Of a DNA stretch of 64,000 nucleotides, positions 1 through 7,890 are shown piece by piece. Origin of the DNA: Devosia sp. (lineage in GTDB: Bacteria > Pseudomonadota > Alphaproteobacteria > Rhizobiales > Devosiaceae); the NCBI GenBank assembly GCA_015234425.1, contig JADGNE010000046.1, positions 1 to 64,000 on the forward strand, given 5' to 3'. Position 1 is the first letter of the stretch. Every line of letters starts with the position of its first letter. The translations under genes were made by a program, and so were the position numbers. The notes under the pieces were generated by a model, which saw only the letters and a program-made list of their open reading frames with translations, had not been told where the DNA came from and made no database searches.

Positions 1-40
1 ATCGCCCGACAGGAACCGGCATTCCAACAGTGATGTCCAC

Positions 41-105
41 GGTTGCTTGTCCGGGCAATCCATCTCGCCCGCGTCTGGATCACCGGGATAAACCCGGTGA
101 TGACG
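41..105. repeat. Family B palindromic intergenic repeat, copy 1
   Basis: The right half is a perfect 9-bp hairpin (79-87 with 93-101, loop ATAAA). The left half is degraded: CCGGGCAATCCATC is present but its partner arm is not. The same two-hairpin layout recurs at 6436, 47448 and 63646, and as a half copy at 14008. A run of ten G follows at 109-118. The first 214 bases of the window hold no gene that I can support. Confidence 0.6.
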
Positions 106-147
106 ACAGGGGGGGGGGCCAGTGATCGCCGCGCGAAGCTCAGTGCC

Positions 148-187
148 AAAAAACAAAAAACCCCGGTGTCGCCACCGGGGTTTTTCT
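148..187. terminator. Bidirectional rho-independent terminator after rpsP
   Basis: The perfect 8-bp stem CCCCGGTG/CACCGGGG (161-168 with 173-180) has a four-base loop. Read on the minus strand it is followed by a T-rich run (complement of 148-160). On the plus strand it is followed by TTTTT at 181-185. It lies about 35 bases after the rpsP stop and should end the ffh-rpsP transcript. Confidence 0.85.
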
Positions 188-214
188 GTGATTGGCCGAA
201 GCCAACACCAAATC

Positions 215-577
215 TTATTCAGCTGCGCCTTCGGCAACGGCTGCGGCCTTTGCGGCCTTCTCTTCAGCGCGTTCCTTGGCCTTCTCGCCGGGCTCGCCCT
301 TCTTGGGGTTGTTGCGGACGTCGCGCTTGACGACACCGGCAACATCGAGGAAGCGCAGGACGCGGTCGGTCGGCTGTGCGCCAACGCTGACCCAATGCTG
401 GGCGCGTTCGGTGTTCAGAACAACGCGCTTTTCGTCATCCTTGGCGAGCAGCGGGTTGAAGGTGCCGATCTTCTCGATGAAGCGGCCGTCGCGCGGCGAA
501 CGGGCGTCAGCAATGACGATCTGGTAGAAAGGACGCTTCTTGGAGCCACCACGGGCCAGACGGATCTTGAGGGACAT
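215..577 (-). CDS. rpsP: 30S ribosomal protein S16
   Basis: Small-subunit ribosomal protein, 120 residues. The start [18 protein letters not shown] and the following [16 protein letters not shown] segment are the family signature. The core ends near residue 90 and continues into a charged Ala/Lys/Glu-rich tail, an extension common in alphaproteobacterial S16. It lies 36 bases downstream of ffh in the same direction and is closed by the terminator at 161-180, so ffh and rpsP probably form one transcript. In many relatives rimM, trmD and rplS follow rpsP directly; here the terminator suggests that, if they follow, they are expressed separately. No doubt about identity. Confidence 0.97.
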   Translation of the reverse strand: MSLKIRLARGGSKKRPFYQIVIADARSPRDGRFIEKIGTFNPLLAKDDEKRVVLNTERAQHWVSVGAQPTDRVLRFLDVAGVVKRDVRNNPKKGEPGEKAKERAEEKAAKAAAVAEGAAE

Positions 578-613
578 CTTGTTTTCCTAAGGCTGTCGGT
601 TTTCGTAAAAGGG

Positions 614-2197
614 TTATTTCTTCTTGCCCAGGCCCGGAAGGCCAGGGAAACGGGGAGCGCCGCCAAGGCCGGGGATAACCGGGCCACCGGAGGACTTCAA
701 AAGCGCGTTGACATCGCTCGGCAGGGCCTTGGGCGCCGGCACATCGACGCTGGGCAGACCCTTCAACTGATCGGGGTTGATCCCGGCCTGACGGGCCATC
801 TGCTCGAGCTGCTTGGGATCCATCTTGGAGAGATCGGGCATGCCGCCCATCATCCCACCCATCTTGCCGCCGAACATGCCGGCCAGCGAACCCATGCCGC
901 CCTTGGACACTTTCTTCATCATGTCCGCCATCTGGCGGTGCTGCTTGGCGAGCTTGTTGATTTCCGAAACTTCAACACCCGCGCCAGCGGCAACGCGCTT
1001 GCGGCGGGACGCATTGAGCAGGTCCGGATTGGCGCGCTCCTTGGCCGTCATCGAATTGATGATGGCGACCTGACGGTCAAAGATCTTCTCGTCGACATTG
1101 GCGCCGGCCATGGCCTTCTTCATCTGGCCTGCGCCAGGAAGCATGCCCATGAGGCCGCCCATGCCGCCCATCTTCTTCATCTGGATAAGCTGGGCGCGCA
1201 GGTCGTCGAGGTCGAAGGAGCCCTTCTTGAGCTTCTTGGCCATCTTGGCCGCGTCTTCGGCCGTGACGTGTTCGGCAGCCTTTTCGACGAGCGAAACAAT
1301 GTCGCCCATGCCCAGGATGCGGTCGGCGATGCGGCCGGGATGGAAATCCTCGAGCGCATCCATCTTTTCGCCGACACCGATCAACTTGATCGGCTTGCCG
1401 GTGGCAGCGCGCATGGAGAGCGCAGCGCCGCCGCGACCATCGCCATCAACGCGGGTCATCACGATGCCGGTGACATCGAGGCGACCGTCGAACGAACGGG
1501 CGACGTTGATCGCGTCCTGGCCGGTCAGCGCGTCGACGACGAGCAGGATTTCGTGCGGATTGGCGATATCCTTGATGGCGACCGTTTCGGCCATCAGTTC
1601 TTCGTCGATATGGGTGCGACCCGCCGTATCGAGAATGAGGACATCATAGCCGCCCAGGCGGCCTTCGCGCTCGGCGCGGCGGGCAATCTCGACGGGGGTT
1701 TCGGCGGCCACGATCGGCAGCGTGTCGACGCCGACCTGTTCGCCGAGCACGCGCAGCTGCTCCATGGCGGCCGGGCGGCGCGTATCGAGGGAGGCCAGAA
1801 GAACCTTCTTCTTCTGGCGGTCCTTGAGACGCTTGGCGATCTTTGCCGTTGTCGTCGTCTTGCCCGAGCCCTGAAGGCCGACCATGAGCAGGGTGACAGG
1901 CGAGGGTGCATTGAGATCGATGGTGACGGCGTCGGAGCCGAGCACCTGCACCAGCTCGTCATTGACGATCTTGACGACCTGCTGGCCCGGCGTGACCGAA
2001 CGGGTCACCTCGGCGCCAACGGCGCGTTCGCGGACCTGCTCGACAAAGGCGCGGACGACTTCGAGCGAGACGTCAGCCTCGATCAGCGCCCGGCGGATTT
2101 CGCGCATGGCCGCGTCGACATCGGCAGCGTTGAGCGCGCCGCGTCCGCGAAGTCCATCGAAAATCTTGCCAAGCCGGTCGCTTAAGCTCTCAAACAT
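614..2197 (-). CDS. ffh: Signal recognition particle protein Ffh (SRP54)
   Basis: GTPase of the signal recognition particle. It binds signal peptides of nascent membrane proteins together with 4.5S RNA and docks with FtsY. 527 residues in N-G-M order. The N domain covers about 1-95. The G domain shows GLQGSGKTTTT at about 107-117, DTRRPAAMEQL near 138-148, DTAGRTH near 190-196 and TRVDGDGRGG near 250. The M domain from about 300 onwards is very rich in Met and Gly (MGGMGGLMGML, MGGKMGGMMGG), as needed for the flexible signal-sequence groove. The length exceeds the E. coli protein (about 450) because of this tail. The receptor gene ftsY lies only 3 kb away. No 4.5S RNA gene was found nearby. 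Confidence 0.98.
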   Translation of the reverse strand: MFESLSDRLGKIFDGLRGRGALNAADVDAAMREIRRALIEADVSLEVVRAFVEQVRERAVGAEVTRSVTPGQQVVKIVNDELVQVLGSDAVTIDLNAPSPVTLLMVGLQGSGKTTTTAKIAKRLKDRQKKKVLLASLDTRRPAAMEQLRVLGEQVGVDTLPIVAAETPVEIARRAEREGRLGGYDVLILDTAGRTHIDEELMAETVAIKDIANPHEILLVVDALTGQDAINVARSFDGRLDVTGIVMTRVDGDGRGGAALSMRAATGKPIKLIGVGEKMDALEDFHPGRIADRILGMGDIVSLVEKAAEHVTAEDAAKMAKKLKKGSFDLDDLRAQLIQMKKMGGMGGLMGMLPGAGQMKKAMAGANVDEKIFDRQVAIINSMTAKERANPDLLNASRRKRVAAGAGVEVSEINKLAKQHRQMADMMKKVSKGGMGSLAGMFGGKMGGMMGGMPDLSKMDPKQLEQMARQAGINPDQLKGLPSVDVPAPKALPSDVNALLKSSGGPVIPGLGGAPRFPGLPGLGKKK

Positions 2198-2372
2198 CTC
2201 TCATCCTTTTCGCTCGCGGGCCAATCCCGCAAGAGATAGGGTTCAATTCAGCCAAACGCAAAACCCACCCGCGGGCGCAACGCGCTGGCGGATGTTGGCC
2301 TCCGGGATCGTGGTACCCGTCTGGGGTCCCGGTCGGCGGGTCAGGAGCAAAAGCCTGATGAACGGGTCGCGT

Positions 2373-2831
2373 TTAGGGCAATGAAGGCCCCGAGTCAAGA
2401 AAGTCCGGCAGTTCGGCCGCATAAAGAGGGGGGCTATCGTCGATGTGCAGACTAGCTTCTGGCGTCAGTGCCGCCTTGAGGCGTCCGAGCGCACGATGCC
2501 CGAGTTCGGGATGACGGCCATCGAGCGCCCCTACCCGTAGGGCGAAGGCCAGATCGAATTGTTGCTCGTTCGGATCGAGTACGAAGTCCTCGACAGCGAC
2601 GCAGCGAAAGGCCAGCTGGCCAGAGGCCAATTCGGCGGCTGATCCGGATCGGGCCTGTGCAATGGCCTTTTCGGAGCGGTCAATGGCGAGAACAAAACCC
2701 TGCGGCAGCGCGAGGCTGACAAGGCGCGCCGCGACGCCAGGCCCGCAGCCGATTTCGAGCACCCGCAGATCAGGGCGCAGCGGGAGGGCGGCAATGGCTT
2801 GGGCAATGCGCGGCGAGACGGAATGGGTCAT
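2373..2831 (-). CDS. Small class I SAM-dependent methyltransferase
   Basis: 152 residues from the chosen ATG ([13 protein letters not shown]); a longer frame to 2864 exists but has no better start. Motif [16 protein letters not shown], is an intact S-adenosylmethionine-binding glycine loop, followed by an acidic residue in [10 protein letters not shown] as in motif II. The protein ends soon after the Rossmann-like core, so no substrate-recognition domain is visible and the substrate cannot be named. It is transcribed away from dapF; the 129 bases between the two starts must hold both promoters. Identification as a methyltransferase is sound; the target is unknown. Confidence 0.8.
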   Translation of the reverse strand: MTHSVSPRIAQAIAALPLRPDLRVLEIGCGPGVAARLVSLALPQGFVLAIDRSEKAIAQARSGSAAELASGQLAFRCVAVEDFVLDPNEQQFDLAFALRVGALDGRHPELGHRALGRLKAALTPEASLHIDDSPPLYAAELPDFLDSGPSLP

Positions 2832-2960
2832 GACATCATTCTGAACGGAAAATGGACAGATCATGTCAGCAGGCGGGGGGGCTGCAAGCCGTCACTGGCA
2901 ATTTTAACACGCATCCGCCATATAGGACGCAATACCTGCACCCCTTGCGGACTTTCGGGA

Positions 2961-3842
2961 ATGACGGCTTTGAGCAACGTCCCCTTTTTCAAGATGAACG
3001 GGCTGGGCAACCAGATCATCGTGGCCGATATGCGCGGCCGGACCGATCGGGTCACCCCCGAGGCGGCCATTGCCATCAATGCACGCCCCGAAACCAAGTT
3101 CGACCAGATCATGGCCATCCATGACAGCCGCACGCCGGGCACGGTCAATTATATCGAGATCATCAATTCGGACGGTTCGCAGGCCCAGGCCTGTGGCAAT
3201 GGCATGCGCTGCGTGGTGCAGGCGCTGAGCGCCGAGCAGGGCCGGCAGCTGTTCACCTTCCAGACCATCGCGGGCATTCTCTTTGGCGAAGAGGCCGAAG
3301 ACGGGCAGATCACCGTCGATATGGGCACGCCAAAGTTCGCCTGGTACGAAATCCCCCTCAATGAGGAGTTTGCCGACACCCGTCAGGTGGAACTGCAGAT
3401 CGGGCCGATCGACGCGCCCGTGCTCCATTCCCCCTCGGTGATGGCCATCGGCAACCCGCACGCCACCTTCTGGGTGAAGGACGATGTTTGGGACTATGCG
3501 CTCGATCGGTTTGGGCCGCTGCTCGAAAACCATCCCCTGTTTCCCGAGCGCGCCAATATCTCCATCGCCAATGTGATCACCAGCGACAAGATCATCCTGC
3601 GCACCTGGGAGCGTGGGGCGGGCCTCACCGAAGCCTGCGGCACTGCCGCCTGCGCCGCCCTGGTCAATGCCGCCCGCACCCGCCGCACCGGCCGCAAGGC
3701 GACCGTCACCGTGCCCGGTGGAGACCTCATCGTCGAATGGCTCGACAATGACCATGTCACTCTCACCGGCCCGGCCGCATTCGAGTGGGCCGGCACGCTC
3801 GACCCCAAGACCGGCGCCTGGACGCGCAGCGAGGCCGCCTGA
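2961..3842 (+). CDS. dapF: Diaminopimelate epimerase
   Basis: Interconverts LL- and meso-diaminopimelate for lysine and peptidoglycan synthesis, in the cytoplasm, without a cofactor. 293 residues from ATG 2961, which has GGGA just upstream and starts at [17 protein letters not shown]; the frame stays open upstream but that part is not family-like. Both catalytic cysteines are visible: Cys78 in ACGNGMRC and Cys226 in EACGTAAC. The stop overlaps the mtaB start (TGATG), so the two are translationally coupled. The dapF-mtaB-ftsY order is common in Hyphomicrobiales. Confidence 0.96.
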   Translation: MTALSNVPFFKMNGLGNQIIVADMRGRTDRVTPEAAIAINARPETKFDQIMAIHDSRTPGTVNYIEIINSDGSQAQACGNGMRCVVQALSAEQGRQLFTFQTIAGILFGEEAEDGQITVDMGTPKFAWYEIPLNEEFADTRQVELQIGPIDAPVLHSPSVMAIGNPHATFWVKDDVWDYALDRFGPLLENHPLFPERANISIANVITSDKIILRTWERGAGLTEACGTAACAALVNAARTRRTGRKATVTVPGGDLIVEWLDNDHVTLTGPAAFEWAGTLDPKTGAWTRSEAA

Positions 3843-5104
3843 TGGCCGTCGAAACCCTGACATTCGGGTGTCGGCTCAACGCCTATGAAGGCACGGTGAT
3901 GAAGTCCGAGGCCGAAAAGGCAGGGCTCGACAATGCCATCATCATCAATAGCTGCGCAGTGACCGCCGAGGCGGTGAAACAGGCCAAGCAGGCCGTGCGC
4001 AAGGCGCGGCGGGACAATCCGAGCGCCCGCATAATCGTCACCGGCTGCGCCGCCCAGACCGAGGCGCGCACCTTTGGCGAGATGGAAGAGGTGGACCTCG
4101 TCATCGGCAATGCCGATAAGCTCAAGGCGGAAAGCTACCGCCCCATGGTCCTGGGCGTCCCGCTCAACGACAAGGTGCAAGTCAACGACATCATGAGCGT
4201 GCGGGAAACCGCAGGTCACCTCATCGAGGGCATGGACGGGCGCACCCGCGCCTTCGTGCAGGTGCAGAATGGCTGCGATCATCGCTGCACTTTCTGCATC
4301 ATCCCCTTTGGGCGCGGCCCCTCGCGCTCGGTGCCGATGGGCGTGGTGGTCGACCAGATCAAGACCCTCGCCGGCAATGGCTATAAGGAAGTGGTGCTCA
4401 CCGGGGTGGACATCACCTCCTATGGTCCCGACCTTCCCGGCAGCCCGACCCTCGGCAAGCTCACCCAGGCCATTCTGCGCCATGTGCCAGACCTGCCGCG
4501 CCTGCGCATTTCCTCGATCGACAGCATCGAAGCCGATCCCGCCCTCTATGAGGCGGCGGCGGATCCGCGCTTCATGCCGCATCTGCATCTCTCCCTGCAG
4601 TCGGGCGACGACCTCATTTTGAAGCGCATGAAGCGCCGCCATCTTCGCGACGATGCGCTGGGGGTGATCGAAAGATTGCGCGCCGTGCGGCCGGACATGG
4701 TGTTTGGCGCCGATATCATCGCCGGCTTCCCCACCGAGACGGAGGCGATGTTTGAAAACTCGCTCTCGTTCATCACTGAAGCCAATCTCACCTATATTCA
4801 CGCCTTCCCCTATTCGCCGCGCCCCGGCACGCCAGCGGTGCGCATGCCCCAGGTCGACACCGGCACTGCCCGCAAACGCGCTACGCTCCTGCGCGCGGCC
4901 GGGGAAAAACAATTTGCCGCACTGTGCGAAAGCCGGATCGGACGGCAGGAAAGCGTGCTGGTCGAGCGCAATGGCATTTCACGGACTGAACAATTCGTCC
5001 CCGTACACGTTCCGGACACGACACATGGCGATCTCGTCAGCGTGACGATCACCGGGCGTGGAGCCAGGGGGCTCGTGGGCGAAAAAATGCGGGCCGCGGC
5101 ATGA
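3842..5104 (+). CDS. mtaB: tRNA t6A37 methylthiotransferase MtaB
   Basis: Radical-SAM enzyme that adds a methylthio group to C2 of N6-threonylcarbamoyladenosine at tRNA position 37. 420 residues. The N-terminal UPF0004 domain (VETLTFGCRLNAYEG and NSCAVT, TGCAAQ cysteines) binds the auxiliary iron-sulfur cluster. The radical-SAM CxxxCxxC is Cys145, Cys149 and Cys152 (CDHRCTFC). A C-terminal TRAM-like region follows. I chose ATG 3842 because it overlaps the dapF stop and gives the family N terminus; an upstream in-frame ATG at 3785 lies inside dapF. MiaB is the nearest alternative family, but NSCAVT and TYIHAFPYSPRPGTPA favour MtaB. Confidence 0.93.
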   Translation: MAVETLTFGCRLNAYEGTVMKSEAEKAGLDNAIIINSCAVTAEAVKQAKQAVRKARRDNPSARIIVTGCAAQTEARTFGEMEEVDLVIGNADKLKAESYRPMVLGVPLNDKVQVNDIMSVRETAGHLIEGMDGRTRAFVQVQNGCDHRCTFCIIPFGRGPSRSVPMGVVVDQIKTLAGNGYKEVVLTGVDITSYGPDLPGSPTLGKLTQAILRHVPDLPRLRISSIDSIEADPALYEAAADPRFMPHLHLSLQSGDDLILKRMKRRHLRDDALGVIERLRAVRPDMVFGADIIAGFPTETEAMFENSLSFITEANLTYIHAFPYSPRPGTPAVRMPQVDTGTARKRATLLRAAGEKQFAALCESRIGRQESVLVERNGISRTEQFVPVHVPDTTHGDLVSVTITGRGARGLVGEKMRAAA

Positions 5105-5131
5105 TCGCGGCAGGAAGTTTTAGGGCAGACA

Positions 5132-6403
5132 ATGAGCGATAAAGTATCCGGGTTCTTCAAGCGCCTGTTTGGCACCGAGCCCGCGCCGACGCCCACACCG
5201 GCGCCCCCCGAGACGCTGCCGGAAACCCCGGTAGCGCCGCCTGCGCCAGCGCCCGAACCGGAACCAGTCGCCCCGGCACCAGAGTCGGCTGCACCGCCGC
5301 CTGTTCCCGAGCCAGCCCCCGCGCCCGAGCCTGAAATCGCGCCCGAGCCGGAGCTCGAGCCCGAAGTCGTGCCCGAGCCAGAAGACGTGCCCCCGCCCGG
5401 CCCGCCGGAGACCACGCCCGAATATATCGAGGCGGTGGAAGACCAGTTCGTCGCCCCGCCCGCGCCCGTCGCGCCGCCGGCCGAACGGCAGAGCTGGTTT
5501 ACCCGGCTGGCTAGTGGCCTTCGCCGCTCTTCGGACAATCTTACCGCCTCGATTACCTCGGTCTTCACCAAGAAAAAGCTCGATGCGGCAACGCTCGACG
5601 AGCTCGAAGACGTGCTGATCCAAGCCGATCTCGGCCTCGAGACGGCCATGGCCATCACCGAGGCGCTTCGAAAGGACCGTTTCGACAAGGACGTGTCCGG
5701 CGAGGATGTGCGCAGTGTTCTGGCCAGCGAAGTCGAAAAAGTACTCGGCCCGGTGGCCCGGCCACTCGATATCGACACCAGCAAAAAACCCTTCATCATC
5801 CTGATGATCGGGGTCAATGGCTCGGGCAAGACCACCACTATCGGCAAGCTGGCGCAAAAGCTCTCCGCCGAAGGCAAATCGGTGATGCTGGCTGCCGGCG
5901 ACACGTTCCGCGCAGCCGCCATCGAGCAGCTGCAGGTCTGGGGCCAGCGCACCGGCGCGCCGGTGATCTCCAAGCCCGCTGGCGCCGACGCCTCGGGGCT
6001 CGCTTTTGACGCCGTCACCCAGGCCAAGGCCGAAGGCCGCGATGTGCTGATCATCGACACCGCTGGACGCCTGCAAAATCGCGACGAGCTGATGAATGAG
6101 CTCGAAAAGATCATTCGCGTCATCAAGAAGGTCGAGCCGTCGGCCCCGCATGCAACCCTGCTGACGCTCGATGCCACCACCGGCCAGAACGCCATGAAGC
6201 AGGTAGAAATCTTCGGCAAGCGCGCCGGAGTGACCGGTCTGGTGATGACAAAACTCGACGGCACCGCCCGTGGCGGTATTCTCGTCGCCATCTCGAAAAA
6301 GTTCGGCCTGCCGGTGCACTTCATCGGCGTTGGCGAAGGCGTTGACGACCTCGAACCCTTCTCCGCCAACGAGTTCGCCCGCGCCATCGCCGGCCGGGAC
6401 TGA
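5132..6403 (+). CDS. ftsY: Signal recognition particle receptor FtsY
   Basis: GTPase receptor that takes SRP-bound ribosomes to the membrane translocon. 423 residues. After a short basic start (MSDKVSGFFKRLFG) residues about 15-110 are a Pro/Glu/Ala-rich acidic segment (the variable A domain). The N domain begins near 120 and the G domain shows GVNGSGKTTT near 227, DTFRAAAIEQL near 264, DTAGRLQNRDEL near 309 and TKLDGTARGG near 371. The C terminus (FIGVGEGVDDLEPF) is the usual closing motif. It lies 27 bases after mtaB, probably in the same operon as dapF-mtaB. Confidence 0.97.
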   Translation: MSDKVSGFFKRLFGTEPAPTPTPAPPETLPETPVAPPAPAPEPEPVAPAPESAAPPPVPEPAPAPEPEIAPEPELEPEVVPEPEDVPPPGPPETTPEYIEAVEDQFVAPPAPVAPPAERQSWFTRLASGLRRSSDNLTASITSVFTKKKLDAATLDELEDVLIQADLGLETAMAITEALRKDRFDKDVSGEDVRSVLASEVEKVLGPVARPLDIDTSKKPFIILMIGVNGSGKTTTIGKLAQKLSAEGKSVMLAAGDTFRAAAIEQLQVWGQRTGAPVISKPAGADASGLAFDAVTQAKAEGRDVLIIDTAGRLQNRDELMNELEKIIRVIKKVEPSAPHATLLTLDATTGQNAMKQVEIFGKRAGVTGLVMTKLDGTARGGILVAISKKFGLPVHFIGVGEGVDDLEPFSANEFARAIAGRD

Positions 6404-6435
6404 GGCTGGGGCTAACACCGCCCCATCCCCTCCAT

Positions 6436-6509
6436 CGTCATTGCCCGGCTCGTCCGGGCAATCCATCTCGCCACTCTGCACGGATCACGCGGGCAATCCG
6501 CGTGATGAC
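6436..6509. repeat. Family B palindromic intergenic repeat, copy 2 (complete)
   Basis: Two perfect 9-bp hairpins in tandem: ATTGCCCGG/CCGGGCAAT with loop CTCGT, and ATCACGCGG/CCGCGTGAT with loop GCAAT, bounded by CGTCA and TGACC. This is the most intact copy in the window and serves as the reference for the family. Confidence 0.75.
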
Positions 6510-6641
6510 CCTCTTCTGCGTGCGCACACGGCCATGAGCCCCGGCTCCCTTTCCAGAAAGCCCCGGAACAGCTCAGCCCGCAGCAGCATCAGATCCCGGC
6601 TCCGCGGGCGAAAAGCTCTCTGCGCAACCACCCACTTTACA

Positions 6642-6660
6642 TATAATAGTACTTTATATA
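6642..6660 (+). promoter_or_regulatory. Possible promoter or operator of the ytf operon
   Basis: A TATAAT hexamer at 6642-6647 sits about 70 bases before ytfQ in an AT-rich island within GC-rich DNA. The same stretch has imperfect dyad symmetry: TATAA and TTATA flank TAGTACT. No convincing -35 box is visible at 16-18 bases. A GntR/FadR-type regulator encoded at the end of the operon is a natural candidate to bind the dyad. Seen: the motif. Inferred: its role. Confidence 0.4.
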
Positions 6661-6715
6661 GGGTCCCCTCATCGCCCGAAGCGTAAACGCCGGGCGGTCA
6701 TTTGGGAGGATCATC

Positions 6716-7687
6716 ATGAATATCGTGACCAAGCTCGCCCTCGCGGCGGGCCTCGCTACCGCTTTGTCTACTGCCGGCTTCGCCCAGGATATTTCGGGCA
6801 AGGTCATCGGCTTTTCCCAGATCGGCTCGGAGTCCGGATGGCGCGCCGCCGAAACCTCTGTGACCCGGCAGGAAGCTGAGGCTCGCGGCGTCGATCTCAA
6901 GTTTGCCGATGCCCAGCAGAAGCAGGAAAACCAGATCAAGGCCATTCGCGGCTTCATTGCCCAGGGCGTTGATGCCATCCTCGTGGCGCCCGTGGTTGCC
7001 ACCGGCTGGGATGAAGTCCTGACCGAAGCCAAGGAAGCCGAAATACCCGTCGTCCTGCTCGACCGCGGCATCGATGCGCCAGAAGATCTCTACATGACCG
7101 CCGTCATGTCCGATCAGGTCCTTGAAGGCCGCGTTGCTGGCCAGTGGCTGGTCGATGCCGTCGGCGCCGAAGAGTGCAAGGTTGTTGAACTCCAGGGCAC
7201 CGTGGGCTCCAGCCCCGCCATCAGCCGCAAGCAGGGCTTTGAAGAAGCCATTGCCGGCCACGACAATATCTCCATCATCCGCAGCCAGACGGGCGATTTC
7301 ACCCGCTCCAAGGGCAAGGAAGTGATGGAGGGCTTCATCAAGGCTGAAGGCGGCGGCGCTGATATCTGCGCGGTCTACGCCCATAACGACGACATGGCGG
7401 TCGGCGCCAGCCAGGCCATCAAGGATGCAGGCCTCAAGCCCGGCACCGATATCCTCGTCGTCTCCATCGACGCCGTGCCCGATATCTTCACCGCCATTGC
7501 CGCCGGTGAAGCCAATGCCACGGTTGAGCTGACCCCAAACATGGCCGGCCCCGCCTTCGACGCCCTGGCCGCCTACTGGGCCGATGGCACTGAACCCGAA
7601 AAGTTCATCATTACCGAGTCCAAGCTCTACACCGCCGAAAACGACCCGCAGGGCGAATACGAACGCCGCAAGGGCCTGGGCTACTGA
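6716..7687 (+). CDS. ytfQ: Sugar ABC transporter substrate-binding protein, YtfQ type
   Basis: Periplasmic binding protein of a CUT2 sugar importer, 323 residues. Signal peptide at 1-23 (MNIVTKLALAAGLATALSTAGFA, cut before QDIS). From memory of the family the mature part is very close to E. coli YtfQ: FSQIGSESGWRAAETS, QQKQENQIKA, DAILVAPVVATGWDEVL, GDFTRSKGKEVMEGFIKAE, YAHNDDM and VELTPNMAGPAFDAL all correspond. E. coli YtfQ binds galactofuranose and also galactose, so one of these (or arabinose, given the dehydrogenase at 12576) is the likely ligand. First gene of the operon, separated from ytfR by a hairpin and a repeat, which fits higher expression of the binding protein. Confidence 0.93.
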   Translation: MNIVTKLALAAGLATALSTAGFAQDISGKVIGFSQIGSESGWRAAETSVTRQEAEARGVDLKFADAQQKQENQIKAIRGFIAQGVDAILVAPVVATGWDEVLTEAKEAEIPVVLLDRGIDAPEDLYMTAVMSDQVLEGRVAGQWLVDAVGAEECKVVELQGTVGSSPAISRKQGFEEAIAGHDNISIIRSQTGDFTRSKGKEVMEGFIKAEGGGADICAVYAHNDDMAVGASQAIKDAGLKPGTDILVVSIDAVPDIFTAIAAGEANATVELTPNMAGPAFDALAAYWADGTEPEKFIITESKLYTAENDPQGEYERRKGLGY

Positions 7688-7702
7688 TAGGCTGAACTGA
7701 CA

Positions 7703-7728
7703 GGTGGAGCCGCGCTTGTGGCTCCACC
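7703..7728 (+). other. Stable intercistronic hairpin after ytfQ
   Basis: Perfect 9-bp stem GGTGGAGCC/GGCTCCACC with an 8-base loop, 16 bases after the ytfQ stop and without a T run. Such hairpins usually block 3' exonucleases and stabilise the binding-protein message rather than end transcription fully. Confidence 0.65.
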
Positions 7729-7828
7729 CCACCCTCAATCCCTCCCCATCAAGGGGAGGGAAGCGCATACTGCGAGCTCCCGGCTCTTTCGTCTCCCTCC
7801 CCCCGTGGGGAGGGATCAAGGGTGGGGG
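7727..7828. repeat. Family A long repeat, copy between ytfQ and ytfR
   Basis: About 100 bases made of two CCCTCCCC/GGGGAGGG hairpins joined by a conserved spacer (GCGCATACTGCGAG, CGGCTCTTTCGTCTCC). The same element with the same spacer and orientation recurs at 12168-12313, where about 46 extra bases are inserted. It lies inside the transporter operon. Confidence 0.75.
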
Positions 7829-7890
7829 GCTCCGGCCTGCGGGATTGGGGTGAAGCATGGACCGTCCACAAGGACGGCCGGGGAGGGGCA

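Larger units (their letters stand above)
6404..6715. other. Intergenic stretch between ftsY and ytfQ
   Basis: No gene is supported here. It holds a complete family B repeat (6436-6509), then an ordinary GC-rich stretch, then a short AT-rich island (6638-6660) that is the likely control region of the sugar transporter, and a good ribosome-binding site (GGGAGGA) just before ytfQ. Confidence 0.6.

Noticed and set aside
109..118. Run of ten G as a phase-variable tract
   Set aside because: It lies between a repeat and a terminator, outside any gene or promoter that I can support; it could also be a sequencing-length artefact.
122..2185. 687-codon plus-strand frame opposite ffh and rpsP
   Set aside because: It is a GC-driven antisense shadow. 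The minus strand encodes unmistakable Ffh and S16, and the plus product has no domain pattern.
2198..2372. Possible 4.5S SRP RNA gene beside ffh
   Set aside because: I looked on both strands for the conserved GGAAG-type apical loop and the asymmetric AGCA loop and did not find them.
3494..4912. 472-codon minus-strand frame opposite dapF and mtaB
   Set aside because: Both plus-strand genes carry intact catalytic motifs in coupled frames; this is a shadow.
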